Of a stretch of DNA of 64,000 nt, positions 10,368 to 19,690 are shown piece after piece. Positions within the stretch are counted from its first letter, which is position 1, and every line of letters starts with the position of its first letter. A model generated the notes under the pieces. That model did no database searches. It saw nothing but the letters and a program-made list of their open reading frames with translations, and was not told the origin of the DNA. The stretch comes from Sporodiniella umbellata (Eukaryota > Mucoromycota > Mucoromycetes > Mucorales > Rhizopodaceae). Location of the stretch: NCBI GenBank assembly GCA_025677835.1, contig JAIXMR010000057.1, positions 1-64,000 on the forward strand. The letters run 5' to 3'. The position numbers and the translations under genes were made by a program.

Positions 10368-12128
10368 TTATTGTCCAAACACCTGTGTAAGCAGTTGTTT
10401 ATATTGGTTTTCCCAAGTGTTGTGTTTGTACTCTTTGATAACATTTTCTCTCAACATGTCTAGTTTACGCGGATTTTTAACAAAGAGTTCCTAAATAAAC
10501 AACAGTCAGGCTATAGAAAGAGTACAGAAATACAATACCCTCCATTGCTCGCACAAGTCTTGCGATGTTTCAAATACTAAACCATTAGTGCCATCCTTGA
10601 CAAGTTCGTTTAAACTAAGAAAAAGGAAATAAGTTCTAGGCCCTGTGGGTTTAGAAAGTACCATGGAAATGTGATAGCACAGACAGGCAGACCACAACCA
10701 AACATGTCTACAACCTTCATAGGCAGATCCAATCCGCTTGAGCTGGTGTGCAATGAGATGCCTAGATCTGCACTGCCCAACAACAAAGGATAATCGTTTG
10801 CTTCTAACCAGGCGGTGATCACTCTTGTTTTGACCAGTGTCATCTTTTCGATTTTCTCGAGGTAGTAAGCTTTCTGAGGTCCATTTCCAGTAATAACAAA
10901 CAGTAGGTTAGGATCTGTAGGTCTGGCCGATTCTTCATAGAACCGAATGGCCTCCAGTAAAATTGAAAAGTCTTCGTCTTCAGTCCAAGAGGTAGAGGAA
11001 ACAATCAGTTTGGGCCGTTGTTCTCTCCAGATCAACCGGCCGGCACTATCTGCATCTGTCAATAGCGTACCGTTCTCTTGGTCCTCATAGCTTCCCAAAA
11101 AGGATGAGCCTGTCAAGTCTTTAGCAAGCGATTGAAGTGAAAAAGTAAACAGGCGATGGATCTGCTCAAGACTCTGACGTTGAAAGTTCACAGGCGGTCT
11201 ATCCCTGAATGTGACCACCTTGCCCTGCACTTTCCATTGACCTTCGATCTGATGATGCATACCATCTGTCACAGTAAGATGGGTATAGGCAAAGCTTCCA
11301 AAATACCTTTCATACCATTCTGCAAATTGAACAACACGGTGTTTCATACCTAAATTAATACCCAAGATAGAATAGCCAAAATTATGCCAATCAATGATCA
11401 ATTTAGATCTACGGATCTTTCCAACAAATTGCGCTACAATTAGAGTGGGAATCGAAGGTGGATTCTAGAGCAGTCAAAAATAGTCATATAACCACAAAAA
11501 AAAAAAAAAAAAAAAAAAAAGTGTATCAGCCAAAAAAAAAAAAAAAACTTTGGATTTATTACAGGCATTTACCTGTACAAGGATAAAATCTGGTTTTTGA
11601 GTTATGCAGGCCATAATCCAGATTAATTGGATCAGCATCCAAGCTGCCTTAAAAGGCGCCCAGAGCAGATACAATGGCTTTGGGCACCCTTTAGGTACAG
11701 ACCAAGGTGCTGAAATGGATCTCACACGAATCTGACGATGAACATTGATTCTTGCACCTGGATTGGTTTCTACTTGTCGAGTAATGGAGATAGATGTATA
11801 TACATAGCGTTGGTTCATTGTTATTCTCTCTCTCTCTCCCCCCTTTTTTTTTTTTAAAAAAAAATAAAACAGTTCAAATAGAATAAAAACCTGTATATCC
11901 AATCAAGTCTACATGACAACCAGCATCTGCCAATGATGTGGCATGGTATCTCATTCTTGGTGAACGTCCTATATCTCCTAAAACAACGACTTGTACAACT
12001 GGTTTTTTGTTGCCGGTAGGTGTATCAATCTGGTACATTACAAACAGTCTCCATAAAATGACACAGCAACACAAAAGTGCCATCATTACACCAGTTGTAG
12101 ACAGGTAACTAGTGTTGCTCGATTCCAT
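10368..12128 (-). CDS. ALG1: Chitobiosyldiphosphodolichol beta-1,4-mannosyltransferase Alg1
   Basis: Five exons (12128..11891, 11772..11573, 11464..10662, 10614..10539, 10490..10368) join in frame to 479 residues. Alg1 adds the first mannose to GlcNAc2-PP-dolichol on the cytosolic face of the ER. An N-terminal membrane anchor (about residues 14-32) is followed by VVVLGDIGRSPRMRYHATSL, PDFILVQNPPSIPTLIVAQF, LIIDWHNFGYSILGINLG and the GT33/GT-B donor-site region [34 protein letters not shown]. These are diagnostic for Alg1. Length is as expected (about 450-480). The start is the ATG at 12128-12126. Intron 2 holds two poly-A tracts. Confidence 0.96.
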
Positions 12129-12397
12129 CAAAACGAGTTTTTTTTTTTTTTTTTTTTTTGAAAAAAAAAGAGGAATAAACTGAAGTTCAAATTGAAAAAG
12201 ACTTTACATATAACAAACAATTATAAAAAAAAAAAGAGATGATGGTATTTATTAGAGTTTAAGAAGGGAACATATAAGTTTACAATTGACATGAAAGAAA
12301 AGCGTATAAATTAATGAGGTGGATGAAAGTATGGTATTTAAAGGATGCATATAGAAAAGGGGGGTAAGGGAAAGGAAAAAAAAATTACAAATGTAAA

Positions 12398-14094
12398 CTA
12401 AAGCTCAGAAGGCAAAGTATGGTTCAAAAACCGAACAAACTCTTTAGACGTTGAGCAAGGTAATAAACTAGATTTTACATGAGCCTCAATCTCAGAGAGG
12501 GTGTCTGAAGCGGTGGGTCTAGTTTCTGGATCTTCATCTAATAGCCAAGCGACCAGGCCACGCATATACATAGTAGGGTAACTATAAGTAAACGTAGGGC
12601 TTGGCTCAGTAGCAATGATGTCAAATAACTCTTCTTCTTCTTTAATAGCATAATGAGGAGGAACACGGTCCATCATCTCAATCACTGTGATTCCCAAAGA
12701 CCACATGTCTACCTTTTCGCTATAGCTTTCCTCTCTAATGACCTCAGGGGCCATCCATTTAGTAGTACCTAATCTCTCATGGTTGGGTTTTTTAATACGA
12801 GCAGAAAGCCCAAAGTCAGCTAAAAAAAAAAAAAAAAAAAAGCTGTTTTAATATACTCTTCTAAAAAAAAAAAGGTAATTTCAATTTCTTTTACCAATCT
12901 TGACTTCTCCGTTCCATCCTAGTAACAGATTCTCACATTTCACATCGCGATGCAGTATGCCTTGACTGTGCAGGTGAATCAAGCCTTTGAGTGTTTCGCA
13001 CGTCATATACACTGTATATTCTTCAGGAATTCCACGCTGACAAAGCACAGCAAAAATCGAACAGCGCATAAGGTCCATGGTCATCAGGATATCCTCTTTC
13101 CATAAAGTGATTTCTCTTAAACGTATCAGGTTGCTGTGGCCAAAAGCCATAATACGTAATTCACGTAGAATAGCTGTACGGTATTCGCGATCAGGGTCCA
13201 GCCGACAGCGTTTAATGGCTACTTTCACGTTGGATAGCTTACGACAGATAGCTTTGACCACAGCGCCATTGACACTTTATAAAAATGAGTTTTTCCTACA
13301 GAATTTTTTAGATTCATTCAACTTACCCAGTGCCAATTTCTTTCAAGTGACGGTAACGACTCGCTGGATCCGAGATATGAATTGGAATTTTGGGTAACAG
13401 TTTTCTCAGCTTTGCTTCGAGTCGATTAGAATTGGCAGTAGCCTTAATTGTATAACGTTGAATAGGCGGGAGATCGGGAATTTCACAATGTGGGCTGGGA
13501 GGATACCATGGGCGCTTTTTTTTTTGTTTTTTTGTTTTTTTTTTTTTTTTTTTTTTTGTAGATTGAAATTTTTTTATTATAATTATTCTTTTAGAAAACA
13601 AATATCGAAACAATAGATATATTTCCATGTACATAAAAGAAAAGCAGGGAAATAAATGAAAAATGCTTACCTTAGAAACCTGTTTTGTTATATCAGTTGG
13701 GCGTAAATCAAGTGCCACAGGAGGACTAGGCTTAAGATAAGCGTGGCCTAAAATATCTGGGATCTCACAATGGCCTGGTGGACGCCAAACCTATCAAGTC
13801 GGTTAGTATTATTTGAAAACAGTAAAATTTTGTAAACAAAAAAAAAAAAAAAAGGACTACTTTGTTAGAACTAGTTGTAGTCGGTGAAGTTGAAGTAATG
13901 CTCATGGAATGTCTGATCGTTCCGGTTGATTTACGTTTTAAAGTACTAAATGTTAAATTATCTGGTTGACAGGTTGATTCTGATTTTGATTTCTGCAGCG
14001 ATGACATCTATTGCTTATAGAGATAAATACGAAGCAACAAACAAAAAATATATCGAACCTTTTCAGATGAACGAATACGTCTGCTGTTAGTCAT
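12398..14094 (-). CDS. STE20/PAK-like protein kinase with tandem HCEIPD motifs
   Basis: Exons 14094..14059, 14007..13861, 13790..13671, 13514..13327, 13274..12895 and 12819..12398 give 430 residues. The first 12-codon exon is probable: an ATG at 14007 would also work. The N-terminus is S/T-rich. Two adjacent exons then encode a repeated element, VWRPPGHCEIPDILGHAY and PWYPPSPHCEIPDLPPIQRY. The kinase domain follows: IGTGVNGAVVKA (glycine loop), VAIKRC (VAIK lysine), ILHRDVKCENLLL (HRD), ADFGLSARI (DFG), GTTKWMAPEVI and DMWSLGITVIEM. The catalytic residues are intact, so it should be active. No CRIB motif is visible, and HRDVKCEN differs from PAK's usual HRDIKSDN. The target is unknown. Confidence 0.88.
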
Positions 14095-17000
14095 TCAATG
14101 TATTTAAAAAGGAAAGGAAAGGAGCGTAAACGATAAGAAAGAGAAAGGAATAAAAGAGCCTGAAGATAAAAGGGATCCCAAATATTTATGAAAAGGAGAG
14201 GTAATAATCAACAGAAAATGTGGTGAATAGAAAGAATGATTGAGCAGAGAAAGACCTAGAGTGAATTTATATATAAAATGAATGTATGGTTTCTAAAAGG
14301 AGGATGTTAATGAATTTCTTTTTATCAAAAGAGGACACCTTCTTATTTTGTAGCGTCAGAATGAAAAAAAAAAAAAAAAAAGAAAGAAATGGGATATGTA
14401 AAAAAAGAAAAAAGAAAGAAAGAGAGGGAATGATGTAAATCTACAAAATTTATATATATTCCTCTGTCTCTGTCTCATTCACTCTTGCTCTTTCTCTGAC
14501 ATTTGATGTCGTACAGTCTATCTCTATTTCTTTTTCCGATACTCATTCCTCTTCATTTTGCCACACTTGTCACTTATTGTTCTGAAGGAGCGTTTCTCCT
14601 TAAATTGCAAAATGAAATATTTTCTATTTCCTTTCTTCGAACGATCTTTTTGATTTTATCAAAATAAAAAGAATTTACATGAGTCTAAAATAGGAGGGAA
14701 GGGGAATGCTTTTTGATCTATTAAAAAAGTATCGTTGCCTTGTTGTACCGGTCGGTTTCAGTGTAATGCAGGGAGTAACACATTGTCTTTTTTTTTTTTA
14801 TTATTGAAGCTAAAAGAAAGTTTCATGACAGAATATGAAGTCCATTAAGCAGTCGTATTCTTTAAAGAAATCTAGACTATCACCATTCATGTCAAAGGGG
14901 TGGTTCGTATTGCAAATCTGCACCAGGTTTCAATTAGCTAACTTAAAAAGCCTTATTTTTTTCCCTTTTTTCTCATAAAGGAGAGAAAAGATTCGTTGTA
15001 AGCCTTATATCTAATCTTACTCTCTCTAAATTCTTAGTTCCGATCACGTGTTTGCGCTGTTGCCCTCGCCCTCACCTTGCTAGTATCTGCAATGTTTGGG
15101 ATACCACTCGAAGCTATGCTTACTGCGAGACTTACACGTAATCTTGAACCACTCTCATCCTTATATTATCGAATCAAAACATAGCAAAGCGTTAATAAAA
15201 TGCCGTCTGTAGAAACTCCTAAGTTTCTGTTTGGATTGGCAATTCAGTTGCCATTATCGCTGTATCTTCCTATCGATCTAATTCAGTTAGTTAGGTGATT
15301 TATAGGCCAAATCAGCCTCGCTCAAGCTCCTTTTTTTTTTTTTTTTTTTTTTTTGGTTTCTTTAAGCATAATGTAAGCTAATATGCTACCATAGTTACGT
15401 ATCCCTTAATTTAACTTTTGTTACAAATAAGTTATGGGACTCTTTGTTTTTTTTTTCGACTCAGTGAAATAATAAATTTTTCTTTAAATGCTTGCCTTAG
15501 GCAGCCAATAATTTGAAATCGATTTGATTTTGTTACACTTAAATTCTCAAGATTTATTCAAGCAAATATAGCTTTTTTGTATTATCCAGTGATATGCATT
15601 TATTCTGTGTGGGGGTTCCTAAATTCGGAAAGCTCAATCAAAGTGTCCTTCACCGGATGCCTTGCTATTCAAGAAGCTGAGGGACTTTATACTGAAGAAT
15701 AACAAGCAGTGCCGCTTTAAAAATTCCAAATATAATTTATTTGGATTAAAGACCTGTATATACAATTGTTAAGAACGATTTTTGGTTTAAAAATATAATT
15801 ACTCTCACCAAAAAACAACAAATCCAATGGTGTTTCTGATACTGGTAGTGTACCCTTACCAACTTTATCTATTGTTTTGAGTGCACTCAATCAAAAGTAT
15901 AGTTGGCGCTGTAACAAATTGTAGAACTCCCTTAGTGGTGTAAAAGGTGTCCATACTACGATCTTATGTTCTCTTTCAAAAGCACTGCCTTGAGTTTTAT
16001 ATACAGTATTGAAAAGTTTACATAAACTAAAAGTTTGGCAAAACTATTCAGTCAGAATATCCATCGTTTATCTTATCCGTTTCATAGCGTTTTTATCGCA
16101 TTTTTATATAAACGTATAACCATTTTATACATCTAATTTGCCTGTATTTTATACATACGGCCGATCTACAAAACCTCTATAGACGTACTGCCTGTAGACT
16201 TCACTGGCGTTTGAATTTGAAAAAAGTACTTCTATTGCACACGAAAACCTTATTCGTTCCTTATAAACGCTTGTTCACTAAAACAGTTTATTATTCCATA
16301 TGTTTGTTTTTGATAGAATATACAGGTAACATTAGTACTATCTACCTATGGCTGTTATATCTTTTGCGAAACACACTGTATTTATGCTGATACTTCAGTA
16401 GTTTAGAAAACATTTCCGTGAACTACTCATTTTAAAGCACTGTTTTTGTCTATTTTCTTTTATGAAAGTAATAGAGGGTAGCATTTTTTAATGCAAAAAA
16501 AAAAAAAACAGTTAAAGAGCGCGAAAAAAGGATCAGATGTGAAAGTTAGATTTAAAAGGAAGATGAAGTGTTTCGCCAAGACAAGACACTTATACACTAA
16601 CTGAAGACGAATTTAGTCTGTCGGTTACAAGTTGTTTTTTAAGATAAAATTAGGATATGCTTTTGCTACGTTTTTTATAAAAAAAAAAACAGAAGAGAGA
16701 TCTCTACAGAAACTTACGACACGTTGGATTGAGAACATGGCTCTTACTAAATTGGAGTTACATACAAGATCAATCTGCATATACTTTTTTGAGGCTTTTT
16801 TTTGAAGAAAATATAGTGAAATGGTAGCTTACCTATAGCTTTTATTAATTTTTTTTGTTCCTTTCCTAGCAAAAATTCTATAGTTTTTTTTTTTTTTTAC
16901 CTTATTCCACCGAAAAAAGCATACATCTTTTATATTTATTGAAAGAGGTAAGATACAATGTGCTGGTTTTGCTCACTGAGCTTGATTGTCTTCGAGATAC

Positions 17001-17366
17001 GTATTATATACTTTCTATTTTAGGACTAAACATTTAATATACTGTATCAGTACATCGAAGACGAAACATAAACTAACAGTACACTCCTTTCAGGGAACCT
17101 AAAGTCTATAGTATTACTTAACCTTATTTGTATTACACATAATCAGTAAATGCTCTTCTAATTACTAATACATATTGCAAATTCTTATTTTATTCTCTTT
17201 CATCTTCATCTAAACGTGTAGCTGTATTGACTATCTTATACAATGAAATTCATCAGCTTTTTTGCTCCAAAGGTTCCAACGAAAAAAAAACCTGCATTTT
17301 AAAGTCAACCGAAAAAAAAGTCAATAAATGCTCGCTTTGTTAATTTATAGATTTTTTCTTCTCTTT
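14095..17366. other. Long AT-rich, gene-poor region
   Basis: About 3.3 kb with no frame above 60 codons and no recognisable domain apart from the doubtful small gene at 14889..15141. It has a T24 run near 15331-15354 and scattered short A/T runs. I found no tRNA or transposon signature. It may carry the kinase promoter, the LysM 3' UTR and otherwise non-coding DNA. Confidence 0.5.
14889..15141 (+). CDS. Doubtful small three-exon gene in a GC-rich islet
   Basis: Candidate exons 14889..14926, 14981..14997 and 15038..15141 join in frame (52 residues) with GT-AG introns. The last exon reads PITCLRCCPRPHLASICNVW and is markedly GC-richer than its surroundings. No signal peptide and no family recognised. 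An alternative plus-strand frame over the same islet is hydrophobic (VCAVALALTLLVSAMF), so the frame itself is in doubt. Confidence 0.2.
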
Positions 17367-18114
17367 TAAGTTTGCATTGTATAGAATTGTGTATTAAGCA
17401 AAGAAAAAGATAATTATTAAACAAGCAAAGCCAATCGCTGCATTTGAAACCACTTTCGAGGATGTGTCCAATGAATTAAAACCAAATGAAGTAAACAAAC
17501 GAGACCGCACACTATTTTCTTGTCGTGCTGTTGGCTGTAAAGGAGTAACTGTAGAGGACGAGGTTACTTTAGCTGAAGCTTGACTTAATAAAGAGGAAGA
17601 GCTAGGGGCTGACGTAGAATTGCTAACAGGGCTTGAGAAATGCTTTACTTCAGCAGGCTACAAAAAACAAAAGTCAGCTACGTGATAAGCACTTAGCAAC
17701 AACCAGTACACAAGGCTGATTTATACATATACAGTAGGCTTTGTTGGTATCTAAATTGTCACAATCCTTTAAAAAAAGATGAGTGGTTGCCTAGTAATTC
17801 TTTTCTACAGTTTGTGCTTACATGTCTGGCACTATGATGCAATCCTGGATTCTTTTACAAAAAAAATGGTGTTTAGGATGTTTTAGCCAAAACAAAACAA
17901 GTCTTACCATGTTATAAAATTGTGTATCTGTGAGCTTGAACTTAGAAATTATCGACATGCAGCTTTCATTAGCAGAGACTATAAAAGATGAACGGATATC
18001 GTTATAACGTTACTGTATGTTACCTTTATACGTCTGAATACACTTTTCTAGCAAATAGGCAGATGTTCGTAGGATTACTAGAGAGTAAGCAAGATAGGCC
18101 ACAATTAACTTCAT
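17367..18114 (-). CDS. LysM-domain secreted or surface-anchored protein
   Basis: Five small exons (18114..18024, 17978..17908, 17851..17822, 17766..17710, 17657..17367) join in frame to 179 residues; exon 3 is only 30 nt. The N-terminus MKLIVAYLAYSLVILRTSAY is a signal peptide. One LysM domain follows: the spliced reading CIQTYKVSANESCMSI, then FKLTDTQFYNMNPGLHH and DCDNLDTNKAYCICINQPC. Paired cysteines and the NPGLH/CDNL signature match fungal chitin-binding LysM proteins. A S/T/P-rich linker leads to a hydrophobic C-terminal stretch (AAIGFACLIIIFSLL) followed by a short polar tail, suggesting a membrane or GPI-type anchor. It probably binds chitin or chitooligomers at the cell surface. Divergent from NUC1. 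Confidence 0.85.
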
Positions 18115-18664
18115 ATGTAAAAGAGAAAAAGAGTAAACTAGGTGTGAAAAATCAATATCTTTTCTTTTATCATATCTTTTGACCGCGTAAAGGGATGCTT
18201 TTGCTAAAGGGTCGAATGGCATAGATACTATATAATACGACCTTCTCCTTTCTAGACAGTGGATTAAAAAAGAGGAGTGGAGTATTGCCCTTAGCTCAAC
18301 GGACCTGGCTTGTTTTAGTTTAAGTAAATTGTTTGAGTTTTGTTTAAGCAAAAATGTCATTGACGCGTGTAGAATACATTGAAGTATTTACTTTTCTCTA
18401 TATTACAATCACTCACTGTTTCATTTTGTTTTTTAAGGCACTGAGTTGTTTTACAAAAGCGCTTTCGGCTCAAAATCCGCAAAGACTATGGTTTCTCCTT
18501 TATATTCTTAGCGTAAATTAATACAATAGTGATTTGTAGAACTTTGTGTTTCCATTGAGGGATATTGGCATGGCGTTTTATTGGCTGTGCTGTACTCTGT
18601 AGTGGCTTGAGATTAAAGTCACATTGCACAAAGCTAGGAACATCTTTTTCTTCCTTTATTATCA
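18115..18664. promoter_or_regulatory. Divergent promoter region LysM / NUC1
   Basis: 550 bp between two divergent start codons (18114 minus, 18665 plus). A CCAAT-box-like ATTGG at about 18561 and again at about 18580 lies upstream of NUC1. No other element was recognised. Confidence 0.4.
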
Positions 18665-19690
18665 ATGGTCGCCGAAAAAGCTGGTTTGATTTTAGGTGGT
18701 GCTGCCTTAGGTGCTGCCTCTTTTGCTGCCTATCAAAAGTTCTCGCAAAAACCTGCTAAGCCATTTGTACCTGTACCTATACCTCAGCAACAACAGCAGC
18801 CACAACAACAGCTCCAGCGACCACCTACTGTCAACAATGCCATGAATAACTTTGAAAAGGCTAAAACCATCTTACCTTTCGGCTTCCCTGGACCAGTTAA
18901 TGATATGGTTTACAGAAGCGCGTATGTTGTATCGCACAACCGACGTGATCGTAATCCCAATTGGGTAGCCGAGCATCTGACTGCTGACAGCTTGAAGCGC
19001 GGCCCCGATGTAGATCGTCAGAAATCTGCCTTTAAAGAAGATGACCACATCCCCCCTCAATTTAGAGCCAAATTGGCAGATTACTTCAAGAGCGGATTCG
19101 ATCGAGGACACATGGTGCCTGCTGCTGATGTAAAGAACAGCCAGGTATCTATGGATGAAACTTTTTATTTAACAAACATATCCCCTCAAGTAGGAGAAGG
19201 ATTTAACAGAAACTGTAAGATACACATATGTGCCGAAATACAATACTTATCTTTTTGTGTAGACTGGGCTCACCTTGAAAATTTTTGCCGAACCCTTACA
19301 CAAAAGTTTTCTGATGTATATGTCTTTACTGGGCCTTTGTATTTGCCTCGTCAAGAAGCTGATGGAAAGTTCTATGTCAAATACCAAATGATTGGCAACC
19401 CTCCCAATGTGGCTGTTCCCACACATTTCTACAAGGTTATCATGACTCATCACAATGGCAAGTATAGCGTGGGCGCTTTCGTGCTGCCAAATCAACCTAT
19501 TTCTGACAAAACACCCTTGGAGGCCTTCAAGGTACCTTTGGATGCTGTAGAAAGAGGGGCTGGTCTTGTCTTTTTTGAAAAAATGGGCGAGGCAAAGAAT
19601 GCTTTGCCTGACCTTTGCAGAGAAACCGAATGTAAAATGGTTATCAGAACATTTAATAATGCCCAGAAAAAAGCATTGCCTTCTCATTAA
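18665..19690 (+). CDS. NUC1: Mitochondrial DNA/RNA non-specific nuclease, EndoG/Nuc1
   Basis: Exons 18665..19214 and 19263..19690 give 325 residues. Splicing restores GFNRNYWAHLENFCRTL, as in EndoG; the 48-nt intron has no stop and is a multiple of three, so an unspliced reading stays open. An N-terminal membrane/targeting segment (LILGGAALGAASFAAYQKF) and a Q/P-rich linker precede the beta-beta-alpha-metal nuclease. The catalytic motif DRGHM is at about residues 146-150, followed by the metal-site segment TFYLTNISPQ. The enzyme resides in mitochondria and degrades nucleic acids in recombination and cell death. Its stop overlaps by 4 nt the stop of the convergent kinesin-like gene. Confidence 0.96.
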   Translation: MVAEKAGLILGGAALGAASFAAYQKFSQKPAKPFVPVPIPQQQQQPQQQLQRPPTVNNAMNNFEKAKTILPFGFPGPVNDMVYRSAYVVSHNRRDRNPNWVAEHLTADSLKRGPDVDRQKSAFKEDDHIPPQFRAKLADYFKSGFDRGHMVPAADVKNSQVSMDETFYLTNISPQVGEGFNRNCKIHICAEIQYLSFCVDWAHLENFCRTLTQKFSDVYVFTGPLYLPRQEADGKFYVKYQMIGNPPNVAVPTHFYKVIMTHHNGKYSVGAFVLPNQPISDKTPLEAFKVPLDAVERGAGLVFFEKMGEAKNALPDLCRETECKMVIRTFNNAQKKALPSH

